Shown here piece after piece: positions 50,788 to 60,102 of a stretch of 64,000 bases of DNA. The DNA comes from Aequorivita marisscotiae (GTDB taxonomy: Bacteria > Bacteroidota > Bacteroidia > Flavobacteriales > Flavobacteriaceae). The stretch spans positions 1,984,001-2,048,000 of the forward strand of contig NZ_CP122379.1 in the NCBI RefSeq assembly GCF_029814825.1, written 5' to 3'. The position numbers were made by a program, and so were the translations under genes. Under the pieces are notes generated by a model. It saw only the letters and a list, made by a program, of their open reading frames with translations, did not search any database and was not told the DNA's origin. Position 1 is the first letter of the stretch. The number at the start of each line of letters is the position of its first letter.

Positions 50788-52398
50788 TTACTTTCTAATA
50801 AACCGCTGTGATTTTGAATGGTTGTTGTCGTAAATTTTTAAAATATACTTTCCCGTTGCCAAATTTGAAACGTCAATAGTATTTAAATCTACTTTGGCAG
50901 CCATTACTTTTTTCCCTTGAACATCATAAATCGTAAATGCTGGATTTGTAAAATGGTTTAAATCACCGAGGTTTAAAATATCTTGGGTTGGATTGGGATA
51001 TAGAATAAGAGGGTTCGCCAAGTTTTCGTTTAAACCTAAAACTGTAGATCCTTCCACCACAGAAAGCACCTGATCTACTGCAACATCTTCTAGAATATCC
51101 ACAATTCCCGATGGCCATGAAATGGTTATATTGCTAATGGTTGTATTTGTTCCCAAACCAAAATGGGTATTCAGGGTGCTCATATATTTAAAACCTTCAC
51201 CACTTCGCACTTCTCGAATTTGCGTCCCCATATCCGATGAAATTGTTACACGGGCGCCAATACCGTTTATATTGCTCTCTACTCCTATAGTGTTTATGGT
51301 TATCCAATGGTTTGCGTTAGCGTTGTTGTAGTAAACGTTGCCACCCGTAAACGAGTCGATAAAGCCGTCGTTGTTTAAATCGCCAAAAGATCCGTTGTTA
51401 TTTGGAAGCGCTAACGGGACTAACGTAAAGGTTAGATCGCCATTGTTTAAAAGTATATTTCCATTGGAAGCGATATCTACATACCCATCGTTATTAAAAT
51501 CGTAACTACAGTTTTCAATTCCTGTAATCGTTAAAGCGTGTATTCCTGTAGTAGCAGAAATATCGGTAAACGTACCGTCGCCATTATTTCTATTTATTTT
51601 ATGGGTAAAATTACTGTCGCTACTTCCTACGAAAACATCTAAAAAGCCGTCGTTGTCAAAATCGGCCCACGTAGCAGACCAAGTTTGCATCTCGTCTTTT
51701 AATCCAGTAGCATCACCCACTTCAATAAAGTTGCCAGCACCATCGTTTTGATAAATTTGATTTTCACTTCTTTCATTTACATCTCCATTTACGTTGCATT
51801 TTGCAATAAACACATCCATATCGCCATCGTTGTCATAATCTATCCAAACAGAACCGTAATTTCCTCCCGTGGGATAATCACCAATATCTCCTTGGTGAAA
51901 GGTGAACGTTCCGTCACCGTTGTTAATATAGTAAACACTCGGCGCCACGTCGTGACAAACAAATGCGTCTAAATGCCCGTCGTTATTAATATCAACAAAA
52001 TTAGAACGCTGCGAGAAAACATATTCCGGAAACGATATTTCTTCATAGGAGGTCCCGTTATTCTTAGCCTTCATAAATGTAACGCCATTTGCACCACCGT
52101 AAAGTAAATCGGCAAATCCGTTCTTGTCAAAATCTGCGGCAGCAAGACTCCACGAAGGGGTGTTGGCAACAGGGGGAGTAGCTATATTTGTTTCTATAAA
52201 ACTACCGTCTGTTTGCTGATAGTGAATTTGAATATTGGTAGCAGTCACCGAAACCAAATCGTCTAGAAAATCGCCATTCATATCAACGGCGGCTCGTTCA
52301 GCACCCGTGGTTGAAATTGGAACAGCAGTAAATGATACCTGTGCATTTACGGCTCCGGTTAAAGCGAAGAATAATAATAGCATAATAATTTTTTTCAT
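50788..52398 (-). CDS. T9SS-secreted FG-GAP/VCBS repeat protein with ASPIC/UnbV domain
   Basis: A 536-aa secreted protein. Signal peptide (MKKIIMLLLFFALTGAVNAQ). Repeated calcium-binding FG-GAP/VCBS units of the DxNxDGxxD type follow (for example VDINNDGHLDAF, DYDNDGDMDVF, DFDNDGFLDVF), building a beta-propeller. Then comes an ASPIC/UnbV domain (about 370-445, GIGARVTISSDMG to ISWPSGIVDILEDV). The last 80 residues are a T9SS type A sorting domain (LYPNPTQDILNLGDL to SKSQRFIRK). It lies on the same strand as the diheme lipoprotein, 19 bp downstream of its stop, so they form an operon. Confidence 0.9.
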   Translation of the reverse strand: MKKIIMLLLFFALTGAVNAQVSFTAVPISTTGAERAAVDMNGDFLDDLVSVTATNIQIHYQQTDGSFIETNIATPPVANTPSWSLAAADFDKNGFADLLYGGANGVTFMKAKNNGTSYEEISFPEYVFSQRSNFVDINNDGHLDAFVCHDVAPSVYYINNGDGTFTFHQGDIGDYPTGGNYGSVWIDYDNDGDMDVFIAKCNVNGDVNERSENQIYQNDGAGNFIEVGDATGLKDEMQTWSATWADFDNDGFLDVFVGSSDSNFTHKINRNNGDGTFTDISATTGIHALTITGIENCSYDFNNDGYVDIASNGNILLNNGDLTFTLVPLALPNNNGSFGDLNNDGFIDSFTGGNVYYNNANANHWITINTIGVESNINGIGARVTISSDMGTQIREVRSGEGFKYMSTLNTHFGLGTNTTISNITISWPSGIVDILEDVAVDQVLSVVEGSTVLGLNENLANPLILYPNPTQDILNLGDLNHFTNPAFTIYDVQGKKVMAAKVDLNTIDVSNLATGKYILKIYDNNHSKSQRFIRK

Positions 52399-52417
52399 CT
52401 AAAATAATATTTAATGG

Positions 52418-53806
52418 TTAGTCGCAAGGTTCTGTGAGTGAGTTTATCCATTCTTCTAACACTGGCAGAAATGCTTCATCCGCCAGCGAACGCCCAATCA
52501 TGGGCATGGCATATTCCTCTAAGGTAGTTGCTACCCTAAAATACAATATTGAGTTACTAGCATCGCCCGGGGTTATAAGTTTTGCACCGTCGTATCCCGG
52601 AACTTGAAGATCCGGATCTGTACATACACCTAAGTTGTCGTGATCGTGACTTTCTCTAAACGCCAATCGCAACGACCGTGCTCCGCAATGTCCTCCAACA
52701 ATATGGCAGTGGGCGCAATTCATATCAAAATACGAGCGCACTCGGGTTTCCAAACTTTGGGAGATATCCTTCCAACTCGGTACGGTTTCAATTGTAGTGG
52801 GCAGATTGGTATTTGAAAGGTATCCTATTTCCTTCCATTTTTCAAGTTGATTTTCAATCCCGTCTGCATATTCATAAATAGCATTTAAATTTTGGGGTTT
52901 TGGACCAATAGGAAAAATTATATCGTTGAATTTATGGCAAATAAAACATTCCAAATCTGAAGGTATTCGGTAATTAACCCACTTGGTTTCTCCGTTTTCT
53001 ACCCACTCTACCGGCACATTAAAACCATAACCTGTGGTGTTGAGGAAAGCTTCCTCTTGAGCCTCATCCCAAATATAATTTGCAAAAATCCAACCGTCAT
53101 CCTTTTTAATTAATACTCGGGTTTCTATATTTTTTGTGGTATTATCGGGTAAAACATTTTCGTAATAGAAGGTTTTTATCAACGCACTACCCGTTGGAAA
53201 ATCTAAAACATCGCCATCGCTAACATAAGTAGCCTGTACATTATAGGGCATCCAAACAAAACGTTTTTTATGAGCGTAATCTGAAAACAAAGCATTTATT
53301 GGTTCATAAGGCAAAACACCATAAACAGGAGATAATTCGGCTAAGTTTCCTTCAAAAAAATTATAATCAGAAAGTTTATCAAAAGGAACCGTACTAATAT
53401 CAAAGTTTACTGGCGAAAACGGCAAAACCTGTATGGTAACTGTGGCTGTGGCGCAACTCTGACCGGTAGGATCGCAAACTGTATATTCAAAAGAAACCTC
53501 ACCTTCAAAAGTTTCGTCGGGGGTGTATTGCAGGGTGTCGTCCAAAATTGTTGCGGGGGTGCCATTGTTGTTGATTATTACTAGTCCACTTTGAGGTGCA
53601 GTAAGTGAAATTTCACCATCCTTTGGAATATTGCTGTCGTTGTTTAACATGGCAATCGTTACTGAAGAATTTTGAAAAACTTCCCCAATATCTGCGTTGG
53701 CAGTAATATTTAAAGGAATGTAATCTGAATTTTCATCATCCTTACAGGCATTAAAAATCACGAGTAAAAAAAGGAATATACTAATTCGAAAGACATCAAA
53801 TTTCAT
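52418..53806 (-). CDS. SO2930-family di-haem cytochrome lipoprotein
   Basis: A 462-aa lipoprotein (lipobox FNAC, Cys21). An Ig/cadherin-like domain at about 30-130 contains DDTLQYTPDETFEGEVSFEY. The rest matches the SO2930-type di-haem cytochromes (PFDKLSDYNFFEG, YAHKKRFVWMP, FDMNCAHCH). Two haem motifs are present: CFICH at 287-291 and CAHCH at 364-368. The partner is unknown, but these proteins occur with secreted or parallel beta-helix proteins. It is first in an operon with the FG-GAP protein. It is probably periplasmic or surface exposed. Confidence 0.83.
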   Translation of the reverse strand: MKFDVFRISIFLFLLVIFNACKDDENSDYIPLNITANADIGEVFQNSSVTIAMLNNDSNIPKDGEISLTAPQSGLVIINNNGTPATILDDTLQYTPDETFEGEVSFEYTVCDPTGQSCATATVTIQVLPFSPVNFDISTVPFDKLSDYNFFEGNLAELSPVYGVLPYEPINALFSDYAHKKRFVWMPYNVQATYVSDGDVLDFPTGSALIKTFYYENVLPDNTTKNIETRVLIKKDDGWIFANYIWDEAQEEAFLNTTGYGFNVPVEWVENGETKWVNYRIPSDLECFICHKFNDIIFPIGPKPQNLNAIYEYADGIENQLEKWKEIGYLSNTNLPTTIETVPSWKDISQSLETRVRSYFDMNCAHCHIVGGHCGARSLRLAFRESHDHDNLGVCTDPDLQVPGYDGAKLITPGDASNSILYFRVATTLEEYAMPMIGRSLADEAFLPVLEEWINSLTEPCD

Positions 53807-54111
53807 AAACGGTTTGGGGTAAATTATTAGTAATAGATAATTGTAAAAAAAAATAAACTTAAGAAAATTTTATGATTTATGGATACAATTGTTAATATTT
53901 TGAGAAATTAAAGAAAACGCAAACTAAGTCATCTTATGTGTAATTTGGAAATATCGGGTATTACGCCAGCAAACGTTGTAAAATTGTTTATGCCTTTGGC
54001 AACAATTTTGATAAAGAGCCATTGATTTGCGTTTACGTTTATAGCACGGTTTATAATGCATACCGCTCACCGCTATTTTTCGTACTTTTGTAACCTATTG
54101 AAAAAGAAAAT
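53807..54111. other. 305-bp intergenic region upstream of uvrB
   Basis: The only promoter-like element is TACTTTTG at 54083-54090, which fits a -7 box for uvrB. AAACGCAAA (53915-53923) and TTTGCGTTT (54026-54034) form a perfect 9-bp inverted repeat around a 29-codon frame (53936-54025). No recognised gene is present. Confidence 0.5.
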
Positions 54112-56109
54112 ATGAACTTTAAAATTGCCTCAGAATTTAAGCCTACGGGCGATCAACCCACGGCTATAAAATCCTTGGTGGACGGCCTTGTTTCAGGCGA
54201 ACAATATCAAACCCTTCTGGGGGTTACCGGCTCTGGAAAAACTTTTACTGTGGCCAATGTGGTGCAGGAGGTGCAAAAGCCTACCTTGGTTTTAGCTCAC
54301 AATAAAACGCTGGCAGCACAATTGTATACAGAGTTTAAAAATCTATTTCCCGAAAATGCGGTGGAGTATTTTGTGTCGTATTACGATTACTATCAACCTG
54401 AAGCTTTTATTCCGAGTAGTGGTACTTATATTGAAAAGGATCTTTCAATTAACGAGGAAATTGAAAAAATGCGTCTTAGTACAACTTCTTCCTTGCTTTC
54501 GGGTAGGAGGGATGTTATTGTGGTTTCTTCTGTTTCCTGCCTATACGGTATCGGAAACCCTGTTGAATTTCAAAAAAACGTAATTAAGTTAGAAAAGGGA
54601 CAAACTATTTCGCGAACCAAATTATTACATCGGTTGGTTCAGAGCCTCTATTCACGGACAGAAGCAGAGTTTAATCACGGTCGTTTTCGCATAAAAGGCG
54701 ACACGGTAGATGTGTATCCAGGGTATGCAGACGACGCTTTCAGAATTCATTTTTTTGGAGATGAAATAGAAGAAATTGAAGTGTTTGATCCACTTAATAA
54801 TAATATAAAGGCTAAATACGACCGACTCAATATTTATCCGGCAAATATGTTTGTAACCTCCCCCGATGTGCTGCAAGGGGCGATACGCAATATTCAAGAT
54901 GACTTGGTTTTACAGATAGAATATTTTAAAGAAATAGGAAAGCATCTGGAGGCAAAACGTCTTGAAGAACGTACCAATTTTGATCTCGAAATGATTCGTG
55001 AACTAGGCTACTGTAGCGGTATTGAAAACTATTCGCGCTATCTGGATCAACGCTTGCCGGGTACACGTCCGTTTTGCTTATTGGATTATTTTCCGAACGA
55101 TTATTTAATGGTTGTTGATGAAAGCCACGTGTCCATTCCACAGGTTAGCGCTATGTACGGCGGTGACCGTTCGCGAAAGGAAAACTTGGTAGATTACGGG
55201 TTCCGATTGCCCGCAGCAATGGATAACCGACCGCTAAAATTTGAAGAATTTGAAGCCTTGCAAAACCAAGTTATCTATGTAAGTGCAACCCCCGCAGATT
55301 ACGAATTGGAAAAAAGCGGCGGAGTGTACGTAGAACAAATAATAAGACCAACAGGATTGCTGGATCCTCCGATTGAAGTGCGCCCAAGTTTAAATCAAAT
55401 TGACGATTTATTGGAAGAAATACAGCTTCGAATTGAAAAAGACGAACGTATTTTGGTTACTACCTTAACCAAGAGAATGGCGGAAGAATTGACAAAGTAT
55501 TTAGAAAGAGTGCAAATTAGAACGCGTTATATTCACAGTGACGTAGATACGCTAGAACGTGTGGAAATTATGCAGGATCTGCGGCTCGGATTATTTGATG
55601 TTTTGGTCGGGGTGAATTTATTGCGCGAAGGATTGGATTTACCCGAGGTTTCATTGGTTGCAATTCTGGATGCCGATAAAGAAGGATTTTTAAGAAGCAA
55701 CCGTTCGTTAACCCAAACAGTAGGCCGTGCAGCGCGGAATTTAAACGGAAAAGCAATTATGTACGCCGATAAAATTACCGCGAGCATGCAGGCTACAATT
55801 GATGGCACCCAATACCGAAGAGAAAAACAGATTGCCTATAATAAAGAACACGGAATTACACCAACGGCGATTAAAAAATCTTTTGAAAACTCCCTGACAA
55901 AAGCCAAACAAGCTGCCTACACCTTTGAAACTGCCGAAACGCTAGCTGCAGAATCTGAAGTAGAATACCTTACGCAAGCACAGATTGAGAAAAAAATACG
56001 CGATACCCGCAAAGCGATGGAAAATGCTGCTAAAGAGCTTGATTTTATGATGGCCGCAAAACTTCGGGATAAAATAAAAACATATCAAAAACAATTGGAA
56101 ACACTTTAA
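54112..56109 (+). CDS. uvrB: UvrABC system protein B
   Basis: A 665-aa nucleotide-excision-repair helicase that holds DNA damage for UvrC incision. The Walker A GVTGSGKT is at 37-44, the beta-hairpin tyrosines are in YYDYYQPEAF (about 88-98), the DEAD-like motif is DESH, and helicase motif VI is QTVGRAARN. The UVR motif is at the C-terminus (about 625-660, RDTRKAMENAAKELDF). Complete and of normal length. Confidence 0.97.
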   Translation: MNFKIASEFKPTGDQPTAIKSLVDGLVSGEQYQTLLGVTGSGKTFTVANVVQEVQKPTLVLAHNKTLAAQLYTEFKNLFPENAVEYFVSYYDYYQPEAFIPSSGTYIEKDLSINEEIEKMRLSTTSSLLSGRRDVIVVSSVSCLYGIGNPVEFQKNVIKLEKGQTISRTKLLHRLVQSLYSRTEAEFNHGRFRIKGDTVDVYPGYADDAFRIHFFGDEIEEIEVFDPLNNNIKAKYDRLNIYPANMFVTSPDVLQGAIRNIQDDLVLQIEYFKEIGKHLEAKRLEERTNFDLEMIRELGYCSGIENYSRYLDQRLPGTRPFCLLDYFPNDYLMVVDESHVSIPQVSAMYGGDRSRKENLVDYGFRLPAAMDNRPLKFEEFEALQNQVIYVSATPADYELEKSGGVYVEQIIRPTGLLDPPIEVRPSLNQIDDLLEEIQLRIEKDERILVTTLTKRMAEELTKYLERVQIRTRYIHSDVDTLERVEIMQDLRLGLFDVLVGVNLLREGLDLPEVSLVAILDADKEGFLRSNRSLTQTVGRAARNLNGKAIMYADKITASMQATIDGTQYRREKQIAYNKEHGITPTAIKKSFENSLTKAKQAAYTFETAETLAAESEVEYLTQAQIEKKIRDTRKAMENAAKELDFMMAAKLRDKIKTYQKQLETL

Positions 56110-56138
56110 AATCATATCTAAAGAACCCAAACTTTACA

Positions 56139-56789
56139 ATGCTCTTAACGTCTTTCATAAAACCTATTTTGTACTTTTCCCTTTCTATGGCTACAGCACA
56201 AAGCATTAATTTAGAGAATAAAATTATTCCTGCAGATATTAAAAGCGAAGTAATTGAGGCATTAACCTTTTATCCGGAACTCTACGATACCGCAATTGAA
56301 TTTAAGTATAAAACAAACATTAAAAAATCTACCATGCAGGCGCAGCCTCGGTTTACAAGTTTTTTTAAAAGTAAGGAAAACAGAGAGTACATTATTTTAA
56401 TTAGCCGAAGCATTCAAATAGAAGGTGAAATCTTTACAATGGATGATATTCCATCTGATGTTAAAGTTGGGTGGCTTGGTCACGAACTCGGACATTTAAT
56501 GGATTACAGTGCACGCACAAATTTTGGAATGATCATTTTCGGAATAAAATATCTTTTCTCTTCTGCCCATATCAAGGAAGTGGAACGCACTGCAGATACC
56601 TATGCGATTGCCCACGGTATGGGCGATTATATTTTAAAAACTAAAAATTTTATATTAGATAACGCCAATCTATCCGAAAAATACAAAGAGCGAATTCGAA
56701 GATTATATATTTCCCCAGAAGAAGTAATGGAGCTCATCAATGAAAACAAAGTTGAGGACGATCCCGAAATAGTTGGTAAAGACGATTAG
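56139..56789 (+). CDS. Small HExxH zinc-protease-like protein
   Basis: A 216-aa protein with a short signal-like or membrane N-terminus (about 1-20). The HELGH site is at 115-119, with Glu116 as the putative general base. The third zinc ligand may be in VERTADTYAIAHG (Glu149, Asp153). The length is short for a known protease family, and I do not recognise a family beyond gluzincin-like. It lies 29 bp after uvrB, so it may be cotranscribed. Confidence 0.6.
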   Translation: MLLTSFIKPILYFSLSMATAQSINLENKIIPADIKSEVIEALTFYPELYDTAIEFKYKTNIKKSTMQAQPRFTSFFKSKENREYIILISRSIQIEGEIFTMDDIPSDVKVGWLGHELGHLMDYSARTNFGMIIFGIKYLFSSAHIKEVERTADTYAIAHGMGDYILKTKNFILDNANLSEKYKERIRRLYISPEEVMELINENKVEDDPEIVGKDD

Positions 56790-56895
56790 TTATACATAAT
56801 AGTTAATCATTGCAAAAGGCTGCGACTCCATTCAGGATACCCAAATTTACTAATCGGCAATTCGTAATGGGTTAATTTGCAGTTTTTTCTTGGTC

Positions 56896-58422
56896 TTACC
56901 CAATTTGCGTTTTTACAAAATCTTCCCAAGTGGCAAATTTTTCTTCATCCATTACTTTTTCCATCTTTACTTGGCCGCCTTTCTTTTTGTTCTTGGCATT
57001 CCATTCGTGAAATATTTCGGGATTTATTGTAGTAACCTTAACGCCCTTTAATGCTTTGGAACGAGCGACGGAATAATTTTTATTCGCTTCTTTTAATGCA
57101 CTATCCAAAGCTTCGGCTATTTTTTCTGCGCTAATTTTAGTTTCCGTGCCCAAATACCAATGGTGGTAAAATGCATCGTTAATTTTTACGGCGGCTAATG
57201 TGAATTCTGGGATTTCAATATCAAATTTTTCTTCCATTTCTCGTAAGGCTACCTCCATTTTATTCACTGAAAGCTGCGACCCCACTACATTTAAAAAGAA
57301 TTTTGTACGTCCGGTAATTTTAATTTCGGCTTTTTCAACATCTGTAAAAGCTATAGTATCACCAATTAAATAGCGCCAGGCGCCAGATACCGTACTAATT
57401 ATTAAAACATAATCTACTCCGGTTTCAACTTCAGAAAGGGTAAGAGCGGGAGCATCCTGCCAAAGCGATCCGTCTTCATTAATATATTCTGGTTTAAAGG
57501 GCACAAATTCAAAGTAAATTCCATTGTCGGTAACTAATTTCATTGAAGTGGTTCCAGGTCTATTTTGAAATGCTAAAAATCCCTCCGAAGCCAAATACGT
57601 ATCAATTACAGTAATGGGATGCGCCAATAATTGATTGAAACTCTTTTCGTACGGCTGAAATGCAACGCCTCCCGAAGTATAAACCTGCAAGTTTGGCCAG
57701 ATTTCGTGTATGTTCTTTGCATTGTGATAATCAATTACTTCTTTCATCATTAACTCCATCCACGAGGGAATACCGCTTAACGCACCAATATCCCAATTGC
57801 GAGCGTTTTTCGCAATAGTTGCAACCTTTTGGTCCCAGTCATCCATTTGTGCAATTTCCTCGCCCGGTTTGTAATATCCGCGGAACCAAAACGGAATGTT
57901 GCTAGCGCTTATTCCGCTAATTTCACCTTCCAAAAATTGATCCTGTTCCTCCAAATCTGTGCTGCTGCCGAGCATCATTATTTCCTTTTCAAAAAAATCT
58001 GAAGGAATTTCAAAATTCGTCAAAGCCCCAACTTGCTTTATACCCGTTGTGCGAATTGCTTCAATCATTTCGGTTGTAACGGGTATTTTTTTTGAAGTTT
58101 TACCTGTGGTGCCGCTGCTTCGTGCAAAATACTTGGGAGTTCCCGGCCAGCTAATATCTTTAAGTCCTTTCTGGGTTTTGCACCACCAGGCGCCTTCCAT
58201 TTGGTGATAATCAAAATAAGGCACGTTACCGGCAAATGCTTCCTGCAAATCTTCGGATTCCAGAATTTTTTCGAAACCGTAATATTTTCCGAAAGCAGTG
58301 TCTTTTGCTTTTTCCAAAAGATTTTTTAAAACTTCGCGCTGGGATTCCACAGGAGATTTTTCAGAAATAATTGCCCCGCGAAGGTCTATTGCCGTTTTGA
58401 TGATTGAACCGAGTATTGCCAT
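56896..58422 (-). CDS. GH3-family (auxin-responsive promoter-like) acyl-adenylate synthetase
   Basis: A 508-aa protein of the GH3/JAR1 family, ANL-superfamily relatives that ligate acids to amino acids through an adenylate. Visible features: ATP motif ARSSGTTGKTSKKIP, FLNVVGSQLSVNKME, and the YIIGDT-like LIGDTIAFT segment. Bacterial members are common in Bacteroidota and their substrates are unknown. It is monocistronic and convergent with the metalloprotease-like gene. Confidence 0.88.
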   Translation of the reverse strand: MAILGSIIKTAIDLRGAIISEKSPVESQREVLKNLLEKAKDTAFGKYYGFEKILESEDLQEAFAGNVPYFDYHQMEGAWWCKTQKGLKDISWPGTPKYFARSSGTTGKTSKKIPVTTEMIEAIRTTGIKQVGALTNFEIPSDFFEKEIMMLGSSTDLEEQDQFLEGEISGISASNIPFWFRGYYKPGEEIAQMDDWDQKVATIAKNARNWDIGALSGIPSWMELMMKEVIDYHNAKNIHEIWPNLQVYTSGGVAFQPYEKSFNQLLAHPITVIDTYLASEGFLAFQNRPGTTSMKLVTDNGIYFEFVPFKPEYINEDGSLWQDAPALTLSEVETGVDYVLIISTVSGAWRYLIGDTIAFTDVEKAEIKITGRTKFFLNVVGSQLSVNKMEVALREMEEKFDIEIPEFTLAAVKINDAFYHHWYLGTETKISAEKIAEALDSALKEANKNYSVARSKALKGVKVTTINPEIFHEWNAKNKKKGGQVKMEKVMDEEKFATWEDFVKTQIG

Positions 58423-58514
58423 TTTTTAAATTTGGTGGAAACTACAATAATTTGGAAAATTTGATGAAATAATTAATTCAAATTTAACCTTTTCCTTATG
58501 CGCTTCAATAATGG

Positions 58515-58522
58515 TATCTTTG
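58515..58522 (+). promoter_or_regulatory. Promoter -7 box for the pseudouridine synthase gene
   Basis: TATCTTTG lies 11 bp before ATG 58533 (14 bp before 58536), giving a very short leader. The block AATGGTATCTTTGCA is shared with the rimO promoter at 26424-26438. Confidence 0.65.
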
Positions 58523-58532
58523 CAAAAAAGAA

Positions 58533-59390
58533 GTGATGCACCACCCAGATTCTGTACGTTTAAATAAGGCAATAAGCGATAGTGGATACTGCTCCCGACG
58601 AGAGGCCGATACCCTAATTGATAACGGTAGAGTAACCATAAATGGCGAAAAAACTGGACTTGGCGATCGTGTAATGCCCGGAGATGAGGTACGCGTAGAT
58701 GGAAAACTAATTACTAAAAATGATACCGAAGTTTTTATAATGTTGAATAAGCCCGTCGGGATAACCTGTACAACAGATACAAGATTTGACGATAATGTAA
58801 TAGACTTTGTAAACCATCCCGAACGCATTTTTCCGGTGGGAAGATTAGATAAGCCCAGTGAAGGTTTGCTTTTATTGACCAATGATGGCGATATAGTAAA
58901 CAAAATACTACGCGCCGGAAACGCACACGAAAAGGAATATATTGTAAAAGTAGATAGACCCGTTACCGATGAATTTATAGTACGAATGGGCGCCGGAATA
59001 CCAATTTTAGACACCGTAACCAAGCGTTGTAAAGTTGAAAGGATTAGCAGATTCGAGTTCCGTATTTTTTTGGTACAAGGACTAAACAGGCAAATACGAA
59101 GAATGTGCGAATACTTAGGTTACGAGGTAGTTGCATTACAGCGAATAAGGATTATGAATTTGGTTTTAGGAAATTTACCCGTTGGCCAATGGCGCGATCT
59201 TACGGCAACGGAACTAAAAACTTTAAAGGAGGCCGTAAAGGATAGCGACGGACAACCAAAGATTTATAAAAAGGAAGATCGCCAAAAAGCTGCGGAAACA
59301 ATAAAACCGGAAGTGAAACGCCGCGAAGAGCGCAAATTAAAGCGCGAACAAAGAAGTACGGGCGGTAGAAGAAGGCGAGGCCCAAATTAA
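58533..59390 (+). CDS. RsuA/RluF-family pseudouridine synthase
   Basis: A 285-aa enzyme making pseudouridine in rRNA. The S4 domain (about 7-55, [19 protein letters not shown]) precedes the catalytic domain, with Asp106 in [34 protein letters not shown] matches RluF/RluB-type enzymes (23S rRNA). The C-terminal 50 residues form a very basic tail. Either of two adjacent ATGs (58533, 58536) can start it. Confidence 0.92.
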   Translation: MMHHPDSVRLNKAISDSGYCSRREADTLIDNGRVTINGEKTGLGDRVMPGDEVRVDGKLITKNDTEVFIMLNKPVGITCTTDTRFDDNVIDFVNHPERIFPVGRLDKPSEGLLLLTNDGDIVNKILRAGNAHEKEYIVKVDRPVTDEFIVRMGAGIPILDTVTKRCKVERISRFEFRIFLVQGLNRQIRRMCEYLGYEVVALQRIRIMNLVLGNLPVGQWRDLTATELKTLKEAVKDSDGQPKIYKKEDRQKAAETIKPEVKRREERKLKREQRSTGGRRRRGPN

Positions 59391-59397
59391 GCCCATG

Positions 59398-59430
59398 AAA
59401 AAACCGCGCACCGATTGAGTAGCACGCGGT
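59398..59430 (-). terminator. Intrinsic terminator after hsp20
   Basis: On the minus strand ACCGCG (complement of 59425-59430) pairs with CGCGGT (complement of 59403-59408), with a further GC pair, and then a run of six T. It lies 33 bp after the hsp20 stop. Confidence 0.75.
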
Positions 59431-59462
59431 CAATTCAACTAACTAACCAAATTAAATTTCAA

Positions 59463-59897
59463 TTATGAAATCTCAACCATTTTCTTAAATGCTTTCTTTT
59501 CTTCCAATTTTGGAAGCGTAATTTTTAAAACGCCATTTTCGTATTTGGCTTGAATATCTTCTATCTTAATCGTTTCTGGAAGCGTAAAAGAACGCTCAAA
59601 ATTACTGTAATTAAACTCCCGTCTCGTATATCGAGTTTCGGTATCAGTCTCTTCCTTTGTTTCTATTGTCTTTGAAGAAACTTTTAGTGTATCTTCCTCA
59701 GCCTCAATAGTAAAGTTTTCTTTTTGAAAACCTGGAACAGCAATTTCTAGTACAAAATTCGTCAAATTTTCAATGATATTTACCGCGGGAATGCTAAATG
59801 TTTCATAATTATTATTAAAAACATCCAGTTTATTGTCAAAAAGTAAATTATCTAATATTCCGGGCAACCAAACGCCATCTTTATTAACTGTTTTCAT
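59463..59897 (-). CDS. Small heat-shock protein (Hsp20/alpha-crystallin)
   Basis: A 144-aa ATP-independent holdase. The alpha-crystallin domain occupies about 40-130, with the family VAVPGFQKENFTIEAEED-type strand (written here as LEIAVPGFQKENF) and the GVLKITLPK near the C-terminus. The N-terminal arm is short. A final EKKAFKKMVEIS tail replaces the usual I-x-I motif (VEI may serve). It is divergent from the DUF2254 gene and has a terminator. Confidence 0.93.
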   Translation of the reverse strand: MKTVNKDGVWLPGILDNLLFDNKLDVFNNNYETFSIPAVNIIENLTNFVLEIAVPGFQKENFTIEAEEDTLKVSSKTIETKEETDTETRYTRREFNYSNFERSFTLPETIKIEDIQAKYENGVLKITLPKLEEKKAFKKMVEIS

Positions 59898-60102
59898 AGT
59901 TATATTATTGTTTTTAATTTGTTATTTTTTTAATTCTTTTTTCAATAACAATTCCAAATATTTAAAAGCGACATTCTGACTGTAAATATGTAAAAAATCT
60001 GACGATGTGTCATTAACAATGAGGGCGAATGCAACATTAATTCATTTTTAAGAAATAGAGAACTTGGTTTCAGTACTTTTAAACCACTAATTGTTCCATT
60101 TT

